Numbered from the stretch's first letter, positions 8,954 to 17,785 are shown. The stretch is 45,502 nucleotides of DNA from Catenovulum sp. 2E275 (GCF_025515275.1 NZ_JAOPFU010000036.1:1-45502), one strand, 5' to 3'. Notes: generated by a model not told the origin, from the sequence alone. A program made the numbers and translations.

Positions 8954-11900
8954 TTAGGTGGTTTTAAATAACTCCAAAATATTATCTGCGGTTAAATCTT
9001 TAATTGAATCTATGCTTTGTTTACCAAACATGCTCTGATTAAGCGACTTTTTGCTTTCTTGCATTTTTAAGACTTTTTCTTCTATGGTTTCTTCACAAAT
9101 TAATTTGTAAACAAACACAGGTTTGGTTTGGCCAATTCGGTAAGCACGATCACTGGCTTGCGCTTCCGAGGCAGGATTCCACCAAGGATCATAATGAATA
9201 ACTGTATCGGCTGCGGTTAAGTTTAAACCTGTGCCGCCTGCTTTTAACGAGATTAAAAATACAGAGACTTCACCATTTTGGAATTTTTCAATTTGCTGTT
9301 GGCGATCCCGCGTTTCGCCAGTTAACTTAGCGTACGGAATGCCTAAGGCTTCAAGCTCACCTGAAATAATATGCAGCATTTGCGCAAACTGAGAAAACAG
9401 TAAAATTTTACGGCCTTCTTCAAGCATTTCTGGCAAGGTTTCTTTGATATATTCCAATTTAGCGGACGTGCGAATTTGCTGGGTGCTTTCAAAATTAAGC
9501 AGTTGCGGCGCACAACAAATTTGTCTGAGCTTTAACAGCGCATCTAAACATTCTAATTGGCTTTTGGCTAATCCTTTGTCTTTTAATATGTTCTTTACTT
9601 TATCTTCCATGCTAACGCGAATCGCTTCGTACAACATGCGTTGGTCGTTATCCAGTGAAATGTATTTGATTATTTCGGTTTTTTTCGGCAGCTCTTTGGC
9701 CACTTCTTCTTTTTTACGGCGTAGTACAAACGGCTTAATTTTTTTATGTAAGCGTTTTTGCACGTCTTTATCGCCAATGGTTTCAATGGGTTTACGGTAT
9801 TCGCGGCTAAATTTATTTTGTGGGCCTAAAAATCCGGGCATTAAAAAGTCAAATAAAGACCAAAGTTCACCTAAGTGGTTTTCAATTGGCGTGCCGCTTA
9901 AACATAAGCGGTAGTTTGCGTTTAGGCGTTTTATGCTTTGGGTCATTTGCGCGCGTGGGTTTTTTATATTTTGCGCTTCGTCCAAAATTAAAATTTTAAA
10001 TTCTTGCTGCTCAAGTTGTTCAAAATCACGGTTAATCAGCGGGTAGGTTGTGATCACCACATCGTAAGCAGCTAAATTATCCAGCGTGCTTTGGCGGTTA
10101 ATACCGTGAGCTGATTTTATTTTTAACTCTGGGGTAAATTTTTCTGCTTCATTCAGCCAGTTACCAACTAAACTGGTTGGGCAAACAACTAATGCTGGTT
10201 TATCCAGTTGTTGATTCAAGCGCAAAACTTCCAGCATGCTTAATGTTTGCAGGGTTTTACCCAAGCCCATGTCATCAGCCAAAATACCACCAAACTGGTA
10301 TTCCATTAAAAACATCAGCCAGTTTAACCCTTGCTGTTGATAAGGGCGTAAATCGGCATTCACACTTGGCGGTAAATCAATCGGACGAATACCTTCAAAA
10401 TTAGCCAGAATATTGGCTAAGCGTTTGACATGCGCACCGCCAATACAAGAGTTAATTTCAGGAATATTATTTAATAAATGTGCTTGGCGGTTAGAAAACT
10501 GAGCTTGTTTGTTGGTGGCTTCCTGTAAAATGTCGAGTACAGGTTTGAGTTTATCAATATGAATACGGACAAACTGGTGGCGATTAAGTGCAATTTTTAC
10601 TCGTCCGGTTTGGTTGCGCCAGTTTTCGGTTTGTTTTAACCAACTGACTAATACCGGAATTAAATCAATTTTTTGGCCTTCAAAATCAATTTTCATCCCA
10701 AGTTTAAACCAGTCTTTATTCTCGTTGATTTGGTATTCAAACTCAGGATCGTTAATGATACTGATTGGATGCACACCTTTTTCAAACTCAACCTGCCAGC
10801 CCTGTGAAATGAGTAGAGGCATGACTTCTTCAAAAATATTGAGCCAGAATTGGTCATATCGAATACCAATTTCGGTATTGTAGAAAAACATAAAGTCGTT
10901 ATTTTTGGTGGTGCCTTTAATATGGGCAAACCCATAATTTTCGAGCAAATAAAAGGCTTTACGCTCTTGCGATTGATTACGGTAAATCTGAATACTGGCG
11001 TGGGTTGTTTCTAACTGGTAATAAGGTTGGCTCACCAATGTCATCGGAATCTCGTATTCGCCATATTTTAGTCTGAGTTTGGCGATATAACCTGAGTCGT
11101 TTAAACCAATCCGAAAAACCGGCGTTAGTTTTTCTTTTACCACTTTAATCTCTTTGGTGAGTGGCAGTTCAATTTTTGGCTCGATAGCATGTTGAGTTTG
11201 CCAGACTGAAAATTCGATGAGTTCTTTTTCATCTAATGCGGGCAGATTAATCAGACTTAATAACATTTGGCCGCTTAAATGAGTGGAAATTGTGCCGATT
11301 GTGCCTTTTGCCGGATCATAATACCAAGGTTGTGCAGCCGGAATTAAAAACCATTTGTCGGCTTTATCCAGCTCAAAACTGAGCTTAAAAGTATCATCCT
11401 GCTTTTTCCAGTGATGCTTTAATTTACGTGGCGCGCCATATTGTAATGGTGTTGAGTTGGTATTTTGCCAAAAACAGCGGCCGGTTTCTAACATACCGGG
11501 CAAAGCTTTAGCTGCGGTTTCACCTTCCAAATAAGTTTGATTGGTTGATTTACCTGATGCGGTAATTCCTGCATTTAAAATAGCGACAATTTCGTTGTCT
11601 TCTTCGGTTTTGGTTGTTGGCAGTGTCGCTAAATTGAGCTGAATTCGGGTAAATTGGGTATCTGTATCTAAAACCGGTTGCAAACAATAAGCAATAGCTT
11701 TTTCTGGTTGCTGGATTGTTTGAGTTTGCTGCGACCAGTTAAGGGCGTTTTCACTATGCTGCTGCCATTTATCAAATGGATTAACCGGTGTTCGGCTAAT
11801 TAAATTTTTTGCCTCGGCTGCAATTAATGTTGCGACAGCATGTTCGCATTGGCCACTGTTATCACAGGTACAAATACTGGATAAATCTGCTTTATCTATG

Positions 11901-12064
11901 GCAACTCTAAACTGTTGGTTTTTGTTTTCAACCACAGCGGTCACTGTATTAAGCAAACTGATTGATTTGAGTTTTTTTACATTATCCTGCAAATAATGCT
12001 CTAAGCCTTTTTTGTAAGTCGCTTTCCCAAATTGTTCGGTTAATTCAGCGTCGTATACATTCAT
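8954..12064 (-). CDS. SWIM zinc-finger SNF2-family helicase
   Basis: This 1036-residue DEAD/DEAH-like ATPase of the Swi2/Snf2 (RapA/HepA-like) group has an N-terminal SWIM zinc finger (CTCDNSGQCEHAVATLIA, pattern CxC...CxH) near residue 80. A poorly conserved middle region is followed by the two RecA-like domains: DDMGLGKT (motif I), DEAQ (motif II), SGTPIEN (motif III) and YDPWWNPASEAQASDRAYR with RIGQ (motifs V-VI). Such proteins translocate on double-stranded DNA and remodel DNA-protein complexes; the SWIM finger is expected to bind nucleic acid. The role of this bacterial branch is not established. The frame extends to a TTG at 12103, but the ATG at 12064 has an AGGCG about 10 bases upstream and is preferred. 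Confidence 0.88.
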   Translation of the reverse strand: MNVYDAELTEQFGKATYKKGLEHYLQDNVKKLKSISLLNTVTAVVENKNQQFRVAIDKADLSSICTCDNSGQCEHAVATLIAAEAKNLISRTPVNPFDKWQQHSENALNWSQQTQTIQQPEKAIAYCLQPVLDTDTQFTRIQLNLATLPTTKTEEDNEIVAILNAGITASGKSTNQTYLEGETAAKALPGMLETGRCFWQNTNSTPLQYGAPRKLKHHWKKQDDTFKLSFELDKADKWFLIPAAQPWYYDPAKGTIGTISTHLSGQMLLSLINLPALDEKELIEFSVWQTQHAIEPKIELPLTKEIKVVKEKLTPVFRIGLNDSGYIAKLRLKYGEYEIPMTLVSQPYYQLETTHASIQIYRNQSQERKAFYLLENYGFAHIKGTTKNNDFMFFYNTEIGIRYDQFWLNIFEEVMPLLISQGWQVEFEKGVHPISIINDPEFEYQINENKDWFKLGMKIDFEGQKIDLIPVLVSWLKQTENWRNQTGRVKIALNRHQFVRIHIDKLKPVLDILQEATNKQAQFSNRQAHLLNNIPEINSCIGGAHVKRLANILANFEGIRPIDLPPSVNADLRPYQQQGLNWLMFLMEYQFGGILADDMGLGKTLQTLSMLEVLRLNQQLDKPALVVCPTSLVGNWLNEAEKFTPELKIKSAHGINRQSTLDNLAAYDVVITTYPLINRDFEQLEQQEFKILILDEAQNIKNPRAQMTQSIKRLNANYRLCLSGTPIENHLGELWSLFDFLMPGFLGPQNKFSREYRKPIETIGDKDVQKRLHKKIKPFVLRRKKEEVAKELPKKTEIIKYISLDNDQRMLYEAIRVSMEDKVKNILKDKGLAKSQLECLDALLKLRQICCAPQLLNFESTQQIRTSAKLEYIKETLPEMLEEGRKILLFSQFAQMLHIISGELEALGIPYAKLTGETRDRQQQIEKFQNGEVSVFLISLKAGGTGLNLTAADTVIHYDPWWNPASEAQASDRAYRIGQTKPVFVYKLICEETIEEKVLKMQESKKSLNQSMFGKQSIDSIKDLTADNILELFKTT

Positions 12065-12227
12065 TAATTTATTTCGCCTGTTTTTATCTACTTCTAAACT
12101 CAAATGTTTCAGAGTGCTTGATTTAAGTTTGTCTAATTGAGCATCGACCAGTCTATCAAACTAATCCGGAAAATTATGCAATTTAACAAAAAATTATTAG
12201 TAATTAATGACAATCCTAAGTGATTGC

Positions 12228-12255
12228 TTTACTTAAAAGGGGATAGGGTTAGAAT
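12228..12255 (+). promoter_or_regulatory. Putative sigma-70 promoter of srmB
   Basis: TTTACT (12228-12233) and TAGAAT (12250-12255) are separated by 16 bases and lie about 30 bases upstream of the srmB GTG. The pair is a fair, not perfect, match to consensus. Confidence 0.45.
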
Positions 12256-12285
12256 GTGCGCATTATTGCTAATTGAGATGTATCT

Positions 12286-13548
12286 GTGAATTTTTCTGAT
12301 TTAGAACTTGATGACGTATTGCTCCAAGCGGTTGAGCAAGCCGGTTATAAAAAACCTACCGTTATTCAACAACTGGCTATTCCACCTGCGCTGGAAGGCA
12401 AAGATGTATTAGCTAGTGCCGCAACAGGTACCGGAAAAACAGCCGGTTTTGTCTTGCCAGCACTACAACATTTATTGGATTACCCAAGAAATAGAGCGGC
12501 AAACGGGGTGCGGATTTTAATTTTATCACCAACCCGTGAACTGGCAGAGCAAACTTATAAAGTTGCAAAACAACTCAGTGCATTCACCGAATTTAATTGC
12601 GCCATTATTACCGGCGGAATTAACTATGGCAAACATAAAGATATTTCACAGGGCAAAGTTGATATTTTGGTGGCCACACCGGGCCGTTTAATGGAATACA
12701 TTGAAGAAGAAAGCTTTGATTGTCGTGAAATTGAATGGCTGGTTTTAGATGAAGCAGACCGCATGTTAGACATGGGATTTGGTAAAACCATAGCTAAAAT
12801 AGGTGAAGAAGCCCGCTGGCGTAAACAAACTTTATTATTTTCAGCCACGCTGGAAGGTAAAGGGGTAGATAGTTTTGCCGCTCAGTTTTTAACTGCTCCT
12901 ATTTTAGTTGAAGCCGAATCGCCACGCCGTGAAAAAGCTAAAATTATTCAGTGGGTGCATTTATCGGATGATCGCAACCATAAGCTGCAACAGCTTATTT
13001 GGTGGTTAAAACAAGAAGACGTTAAAAAAGCGATTGTTTTTGTAAAAACCCGCGAACGGGTAGCTGAATTATGCGGCCAGTTAAATTCAGCTGATTTACC
13101 TTGCGCTTGGTTACAAGGTGAAATGGCGCAAGATAAACGCCAAAAAGCGGTTAAAGCTTTTGTTAGTGGCTATCGAAATATTTTAGTGGCAACCGATGTT
13201 GCTGCGCGTGGCATCGATATTGACGATGTGAGCCATGTTTTTAACTATGATATGCCAAGAACCGCTGATATTTATGTGCACCGCATTGGCCGTACTGGTC
13301 GTGCTGGTAAAAAGGGCACAGCGATTAGTTTTATTGAAGCGCATGATGTTGCTGTGTTAGGTAAAGTTGAGCGTTATATTAAAGAAAAACTGGTTAGACG
13401 GGTAATTGAAGGGTTAGAGCCTAAAAATAAAGAAGCTCGGATTCCATCGAAAAAAGCAAAACCTAAAACCCGCAAATTACTGCATAAAAAACAGCAAGCG
13501 GCTAAAGCTAAAAAACGGGCAAAAAAGTCAATAAAGAATCTCGATTAA
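12286..13548 (+). CDS. srmB: ATP-dependent RNA helicase SrmB
   Basis: This 420-residue DEAD-box RNA helicase has a Q-motif region (KPTVIQQLAIPPAL), ATGTGKT at 46-52, PTREL, DEAD, SAT, and HRIGRTGRAG in domain 2. A strongly basic C-terminal tail (about 375-420) follows. Along its length it follows E. coli SrmB rather than RhlE or CsdA, for example EEESFDCREIEWLVLDEAD, RWRKQTLLFSATLEG and DVSHVFNYDMPR. SrmB acts early in 50S ribosomal subunit assembly. The GTG start at 12286 opens directly into the family N-terminus (NFSDLELD). It is divergent from the SNF2 gene and is one of two 50S-assembly helicases in this region. Confidence 0.9.
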   Translation: MNFSDLELDDVLLQAVEQAGYKKPTVIQQLAIPPALEGKDVLASAATGTGKTAGFVLPALQHLLDYPRNRAANGVRILILSPTRELAEQTYKVAKQLSAFTEFNCAIITGGINYGKHKDISQGKVDILVATPGRLMEYIEEESFDCREIEWLVLDEADRMLDMGFGKTIAKIGEEARWRKQTLLFSATLEGKGVDSFAAQFLTAPILVEAESPRREKAKIIQWVHLSDDRNHKLQQLIWWLKQEDVKKAIVFVKTRERVAELCGQLNSADLPCAWLQGEMAQDKRQKAVKAFVSGYRNILVATDVAARGIDIDDVSHVFNYDMPRTADIYVHRIGRTGRAGKKGTAISFIEAHDVAVLGKVERYIKEKLVRRVIEGLEPKNKEARIPSKKAKPKTRKLLHKKQQAAKAKKRAKKSIKNLD

Positions 13549-13741
13549 ATTTGTAATTGACTCGTTTATTTGATTTAACAGGGATGTTTCGAAACGAGTA
13601 TCTTAACTTGAACCGCGTATAAGAAATGTTGCAGCAAAATTAGTAACAATTCGATTAAATAATACGACATCAACCTTATTTTATATTCCAGCGGTGAAAG
13701 GTAATAGCCTGTTGGGCAATTTTTCTGCTCGACAGCTTAGG

Positions 13742-14338
13742 TTATTTAGCTTTATATCTTGCTAAAAATAGTTCAATCGTCTCTTCAATAATGGTTTTTT
13801 CCTGCTCGGCGGTTGGGATTTCGAAGCCATATAATCTTGGATAAAAAATAAAAGATTTAAGCTGAAAAATTAACTGCTTCGCGGCAAATTCAGGATCATT
13901 GATATTGAGTGCTTTGGCATTAACGGCTTGTTCTAAAAAAGATTCAAGAAATGTCAGACAACCTATTTTGTTATTACTCAGTTGTTTTGCCAGCTCTGGT
14001 TGTTGCAGCATTTGCATAAAGGCTACTTTAGCTATTCGTAAAAAGCTATCAGAGCTTAATAACTGAGCCTCCTGCTGAGCGATTTGTAAAAGCTGGTTTT
14101 TTATTGGCAGGGCAGGGTTGTAATCCATTTTATCAATCGAGTCTAACTGCAAAAACATACGGTTTAGAATCGCTTCAAATAACACTTCTTTGGTCGAAAA
14201 GTGATTATAAACCGTACGCTTAGATGCATTTGCTTGCTTTGCAATTTGATCCATACTGGTGTGCTCAACACCCTGACTATAAAATAAATCTTGTGCTGCG
14301 CTAAGAATATCCAATCTTTTTTTATCTGATAATTTCAT
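13742..14338 (-). CDS. TetR/AcrR-family transcriptional regulator
   Basis: This 198-residue regulator has an N-terminal TetR DNA-binding domain: TSMDQIAKQANASKRTVYNH then FSTKEVLFEAIL is the helix-turn-helix and following helix. The helical C-terminal ligand-binding domain has no assignable ligand. It is divergent from the metallo-beta-lactamase-fold lipoprotein gene, with 134 bases between the two start codons. Those bases hold three copies of an operator-like half-site, which suggests it represses that gene and perhaps itself. Such divergent TetR/MBL pairs resemble the ramR-romA arrangement of enterobacteria, but orthology is not claimed. Confidence 0.85.
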   Translation of the reverse strand: MKLSDKKRLDILSAAQDLFYSQGVEHTSMDQIAKQANASKRTVYNHFSTKEVLFEAILNRMFLQLDSIDKMDYNPALPIKNQLLQIAQQEAQLLSSDSFLRIAKVAFMQMLQQPELAKQLSNNKIGCLTFLESFLEQAVNAKALNINDPEFAAKQLIFQLKSFIFYPRLYGFEIPTAEQEKTIIEETIELFLARYKAK

Positions 14339-14396
14339 GATTTACCTTAATTTGTTCTGCGCTATTTTAACTTTTTATTTGAAAAATGCACTTACA

Positions 14397-14446
14397 AGTT
14401 TACTTTTTATATTTTAAAAGTAAACTGTTCGGTGTAGTTTACTTTT
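14397..14446. promoter_or_regulatory. Three-half-site TetR operator
   Basis: AGTTTACTTTT occurs at 14397-14407, its exact reverse complement AAAAGTAAACT at 14416-14426, and AGTTTACTTTT again at 14436-14446. The start points are 19-20 bases apart, close to two helical turns. The first two form a perfect 11-bp inverted repeat with an 8-base spacer; the second and third form another with a 9-base spacer. The site sits between a divergently transcribed TetR gene and its neighbour. Assignment to that TetR protein is inference from position. Confidence 0.65.
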
Positions 14447-14472
14447 TGGTTTGGGATGTTAAGTGGATCGTT

Positions 14473-15564
14473 ATGTTTAAGTGGATTGTCAGTATTAGTT
14501 TGGTTTTGGTGGTTGTTTTATTAATAGGAGCCTGCGCCGTGAATGAAAATTTAGCCAGTTCAACTCAGAGTTACTCGTCTAGTCAGTTTAAAAGCGGACA
14601 GTTTTTTAATGAAAAACCGGTTGAATCCGGTGGTTTGATGAAAACCCTCGCAATTTTTTATCGCTTTTTTACCGAGAAAAAAATTAATACCGTCCCACAA
14701 CAAGCTTTACCGGTTAACACATTAACGCGTGAGCAATTATTGGCTTTGAGCAACGACCAACTGCATTTAATTAAATTAGGCCATTCGTCTGTGTTACTTA
14801 AAGTATATGGGGAATTTTGGTTGTTAGATCCGGTGTTTGCCGAGCGGGCTTCACCGTTTTCGTTTTTGGGACCAAAACGCTTTCACCAGCCGCCCATTTC
14901 AATTGCTGAGTTACCGCCAATTGAGCGGGTGTTAATTTCACATAATCATTATGATCATTTAGATAAATCCGCAGTTAAACAATTAATTGATAAAACCAAA
15001 CAGTTTTTAGTGCCGTTAGGGGTTGAAAATGATTTGATTAAATGGGGTGTTGAACCAGCTAATATTCAAACTTTTGACTGGTGGCAAGAGCTGAAAACGC
15101 CAAATGCACTATTGGCTTTTACCCCAACTCGACATTTTTCAGGGCGAGCTTTGGGTGATGCCAACAGCACTTTGTGGGGATCTTGGGTGATAAAAACTCA
15201 GCAGCAAAGTATCTATTTTAGCGGTGACTCGGGTTATTTTGATGGTTTTAAACAAATCGGTCAAAAGTATGGTCCGTTTGATTTAACCCTGATTGAAACC
15301 GGCGCTTATGATAAAGATTGGCCTGAAATTCACATGACCCCCGCGCAAAGTGTACAAGCGCACCTTGATTTACAGGGTAGGGTGATGCTGCCAATTCATA
15401 ACGGGACTTTTGATTTAGCATTTCATGCTTGGTATGAACCTCTTGAGCAGGCGGCTGCAATTGCACAGGAGAAAAACGTTGAGTTAATGACTCCGGTTGT
15501 TGGCGAAGTGATTAATTTAAATAAAACAGCGGATAGCCAAAAATGGTGGCAAAGTTTTATGTAA
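14473..15564 (+). CDS. Metallo-beta-lactamase-fold lipoprotein hydrolase
   Basis: This 363-residue metallo-beta-lactamase-fold protein is of the UlaG/NAPE-PLD-like group. Metal-binding motifs are SHNHYDH (HxHxDH), PTRHFSGR, YFSGDSG (the bridging Asp) and LPIHNGTF. The N-terminus is a lipoprotein signal (FKWIVSISLVLVVVLLIGA then Cys21), so the enzyme is probably membrane-anchored and faces the periplasm. Possible substrates include N-acyl or phosphodiester lipids, as in NAPE-PLD relatives, but none can be assigned. The frame runs back to an ATG at 14386, but that extension would translate the operator repeats and put 29 residues before the signal peptide. The ATG at 14473 is preferred. The divergent TetR protein is the likely regulator. 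Confidence 0.8.
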   Translation: MFKWIVSISLVLVVVLLIGACAVNENLASSTQSYSSSQFKSGQFFNEKPVESGGLMKTLAIFYRFFTEKKINTVPQQALPVNTLTREQLLALSNDQLHLIKLGHSSVLLKVYGEFWLLDPVFAERASPFSFLGPKRFHQPPISIAELPPIERVLISHNHYDHLDKSAVKQLIDKTKQFLVPLGVENDLIKWGVEPANIQTFDWWQELKTPNALLAFTPTRHFSGRALGDANSTLWGSWVIKTQQQSIYFSGDSGYFDGFKQIGQKYGPFDLTLIETGAYDKDWPEIHMTPAQSVQAHLDLQGRVMLPIHNGTFDLAFHAWYEPLEQAAAIAQEKNVELMTPVVGEVINLNKTADSQKWWQSFM

Positions 15565-15662
15565 TTTGTCATGTTAGGTTAATCATTCAAAATTAACCGG
15601 AAAAATGATGCGTTTTAGCGACATTGTCCGGCTTTGCCTGTATCCTTTAGTGTATTTTGTAG

Positions 15663-15690
15663 AACCAGAACAAGCCTAATTGTTCTGGTT
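15663..15690 (+). terminator. Hairpin between the MBL gene and dbpA
   Basis: AACCAGAACAA (15663-15673) and TTGTTCTGGTT (15680-15690) form a perfect 11-bp stem with the 6-base loop GCCTAA. It lies 98 bases after the MBL gene stop codon and 70 bases before dbpA. The tract after it on the plus strand is only moderately T-rich (AACAATCTTTCTT), so it is either an imperfect terminator or a leader structure of dbpA. Confidence 0.5.
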
Positions 15691-15759
15691 AACAATCTTT
15701 CTTATTTTAAATCACTCTTGTTATAAACCGCTCTTGCTATAAACGATTAAGGGTTACCT

Positions 15760-17148
15760 GTGAATCAGACAACATTTCAAGCTTTACCACTTAAACCAGA
15801 GCTTATCCAGAATTTAGAATCATTGGGTTATATTCAAACTACTCAAATTCAGGCTGAAAGTTTACCGCTTATTTTGAAAAATCAGGATGTTATCGCCAAA
15901 GCTCAAACCGGTTCAGGAAAAACAGCCGCGTTTGCTTTAGGCATTTTAAATAAACTGAATGTAAAACAATTTAGAATTCAAACTTTGGTATTGTGCCCAA
16001 CCCGCGAGCTGGCTGATCAGGTAGCAAATGAAATCCGTAAACTTGCTCGTGCAATTCATAATATTAAAGTATTAACTTTGTGTGGAGGGGCTCCGTTTGG
16101 CCCTCAGGTTGGTTCACTTGCACATGGCGCACACATTATTGTTGGCACACCGGGTCGCATTGTTGATCATTTAGAACGCGCAACTTTAACACTGGATAAT
16201 GTTGATACTTTGGTATTAGATGAAGCTGATCGTATGCTGGAAATGGGCTTTCAAGATGCGTTAGACGCGGTGATTGCAGCCATTCCGGTAGAAAGACAAA
16301 CTTTATTGTTTAGCGCAACTTACGATAATAAAATTAAATCTATCGCCAATGCATTTATGAAACAGCCACAAATGATAGAAGTTAAGGCGGATATTAAAGC
16401 AGATAATATCAGCCAATATTTTTATCCGGTGGATGGTGGCGGGCAAAGAGCAAACCATTTAAAACGTATTTTATTGATTCACCAGCCACAAAGCGCCATT
16501 GTATTTTGTAATACCAAACGAGAAGTTCAGGCAGTGCAGGATAGCTTGGCCGATTTTGGTTTTAGCGTGGTGAGTCTACATGGCGATTTGGAGCAAAAAG
16601 ACAGAGATCAGGCATTAATTTTATTTAGCCATAAAAGTGCAAACGTATTAGTCGCAACCGATGTTGCCGCACGTGGTATTGATATTGACTCAGTTGAGCT
16701 GGTGGTTAATTATGATATGGCACATGATCCGGCGATTCATACTCACCGAATTGGCCGCACCGGTCGTGCCGGTAACAAGGGCATTGCTTGCTCGTTATTT
16801 GATGAAAAAGAAGCATTTAAAGTAGCTATGCTAGATTTAGCCAGTGATCCTGTGGTTAACCCGGATAATTTACCTGAGCAAGCATTAGATCGGCAGCTAG
16901 TTCAATCGGCACTGTATCAAACGATTCAAATAGATTCGGGTAAAAAACAAAAAGTCAGAGCCGGTGATATTCTAGGCGCGTTAACCGCAGATAAAGATAT
17001 AGATGGTAAACAAATCGGTAAAATTAACGTTTATGATAACTGGGCGTTTATTGCATTGGATAGCCAGATAGCTAAAAAGGCATTGAATAAACTCAATCGT
17101 AATAAAATTAAAGGGCGTTCAGTACGCGCCAGGATTTTAGCGCTTTAA
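15760..17148 (+). CDS. dbpA: ATP-dependent RNA helicase DbpA
   Basis: This 462-residue DEAD-box helicase has AQTGSGKT at 48-55, PTRELADQV, DEADRMLEMGF, SATYD and HRIGRTGRAG. A C-terminal DbpA RNA-binding domain spans about 385-462 (KKQKVRAGDILGALTADKDI then DGKQIGKINVYDNW). That domain recognises hairpin 92 of 23S rRNA and targets the helicase to late 50S assembly. Length and domains match E. coli DbpA (457 residues). Translation starts at GTG 15760. It is a single-gene transcript ending at a strong terminator just downstream. Confidence 0.93.
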   Translation: MNQTTFQALPLKPELIQNLESLGYIQTTQIQAESLPLILKNQDVIAKAQTGSGKTAAFALGILNKLNVKQFRIQTLVLCPTRELADQVANEIRKLARAIHNIKVLTLCGGAPFGPQVGSLAHGAHIIVGTPGRIVDHLERATLTLDNVDTLVLDEADRMLEMGFQDALDAVIAAIPVERQTLLFSATYDNKIKSIANAFMKQPQMIEVKADIKADNISQYFYPVDGGGQRANHLKRILLIHQPQSAIVFCNTKREVQAVQDSLADFGFSVVSLHGDLEQKDRDQALILFSHKSANVLVATDVAARGIDIDSVELVVNYDMAHDPAIHTHRIGRTGRAGNKGIACSLFDEKEAFKVAMLDLASDPVVNPDNLPEQALDRQLVQSALYQTIQIDSGKKQKVRAGDILGALTADKDIDGKQIGKINVYDNWAFIALDSQIAKKALNKLNRNKIKGRSVRARILAL

Positions 17149-17165
17149 TTTAACCAGTTGATAAT

Positions 17166-17194
17166 AAAAAAGCCGCAAATTTTGCGGCTTTTTT
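17166..17194. terminator. Bidirectional terminator between dbpA and ibpA
   Basis: AAAAAAGCCGCAAA and TTTGCGGCTTTTTT form a near-symmetrical hairpin with A- and T-runs on both sides. It can terminate dbpA on the plus strand and the convergent ibpA on the minus strand. Confidence 0.88.
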
Positions 17195-17226
17195 ATTTTA
17201 AAGTCAGTTTGTTATTCAGAGTTAGG

Positions 17227-17685
17227 TTATTTATTCTCAAGCAAGTCTTGTGACTTTTTAACCCCGATTGGAATCGATTTTGGTTTAAGTGCTTCCGGTA
17301 CTTCACGGTATAAATCTATATGCAATAAACCTTGTTCAAGCTCTGCGCTACTCACTTTTATATGGTCGCTTAACTGGAATTTTCGCTCAAAATTACGTGC
17401 CGAAATGCCTTTGTAAATAAAGCGTTTTTCAGTATCTTCGCTGTCAGCTTTTGCTTTTTTACCTGTGACAGTGAGTGTATTGTTTTCTAAATTAATATCC
17501 AGTTCGTCTTCTGCAAAGCCGGCTACCGCTAAGGTAATTCGGTATTTATCTTCGTCGGTTAATTCGATATTGTATGGCGGGTAACCTGCTGATTTATCGC
17601 TTCTGGCAGCAGCATCCATCATGTTTGCTAAATGGTCAAAACCAATGAATGAACGGTATAATGGTGTAAAATCGAAAGTTTTCAT
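17227..17685 (-). CDS. ibpA: Small heat-shock protein IbpA (Hsp20)
   Basis: This 152-residue alpha-crystallin-type chaperone binds unfolding proteins and keeps them in a form that DnaK and ClpB can rescue. The N-terminus KTFDFTPLYRSFIGFDHL is the IbpA signature, followed by the alpha-crystallin domain (about 35-125) with YRITLAVAGFAEDELDI and the closing GLLHIDLYREVPE motif. The frame stays open to 17721, but ATG 17685 has the Shine-Dalgarno sequence GAGGA at a 7-base distance and matches the family N-terminus. That Shine-Dalgarno sequence is buried in a ROSE-type hairpin, and a sigma-32-like -10 lies about 70 bases upstream. Heat control at both transcription and translation is therefore likely. 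Confidence 0.92.
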   Translation of the reverse strand: MKTFDFTPLYRSFIGFDHLANMMDAAARSDKSAGYPPYNIELTDEDKYRITLAVAGFAEDELDINLENNTLTVTGKKAKADSEDTEKRFIYKGISARNFERKFQLSDHIKVSSAELEQGLLHIDLYREVPEALKPKSIPIGVKKSQDLLENK

Positions 17686-17688
17686 AAT

Positions 17689-17731
17689 CATATCCTCACT
17701 ATTAAGCAATATGTAACGCAATCTAAGCGTT
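17689..17731 (-). promoter_or_regulatory. ROSE-type RNA thermometer in the ibpA leader
   Basis: In the minus-strand transcript, CAUA-UUGCU (17713-17705) faces AGGA-UAUG (17696-17689), ending 3 bases before the ATG. CAUA pairs with UAUG, and UUGCU pairs with the Shine-Dalgarno AGGA as U-A, U-G, bulged G, C-G, U-A. This is the defining UYGCU/AGGA arrangement of ROSE elements. A second hairpin lies just upstream (AACGC and GCGTT, loop UUAGAUU, 17715-17731). Melting at heat-shock temperature would expose the ribosome-binding site. Confidence 0.8.
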
Positions 17732-17754
17732 TTAAATTAAATTGAGTGCCACCC

Positions 17755-17785
17755 TATATGGGCTGGCAGTTTAGACCCGTCATCG
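17755..17785 (-). promoter_or_regulatory. Putative heat-shock (sigma-32) promoter of ibpA
   Basis: The minus strand contains GCCCATAT (about 17763-17756), one mismatch from the sigma-32 -10 consensus CCCCATNT. A poor -35 (GATGAC, sharing only the TGA core of CTTGAA) lies 15 bases upstream. The start site would fall near 17748, giving a leader of about 63 bases, as expected for a ROSE element. The -35 is weak, so confidence is modest. Confidence 0.4.

Noticed and set aside
9444-9914. Plus-strand frame of 156 codons inside the SNF2 gene
   Set aside because: It is antisense to the conserved helicase motifs and shows no recognisable domain.
12065-12103. TTG start for the SNF2 helicase
   Set aside because: The ATG at 12064 has a better-spaced Shine-Dalgarno sequence, and the upstream 13 residues are not domain-like.
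14386-14472. N-terminal extension of the MBL lipoprotein
   Set aside because: It would translate the operator repeats and place 29 residues ahead of a complete lipoprotein signal peptide.
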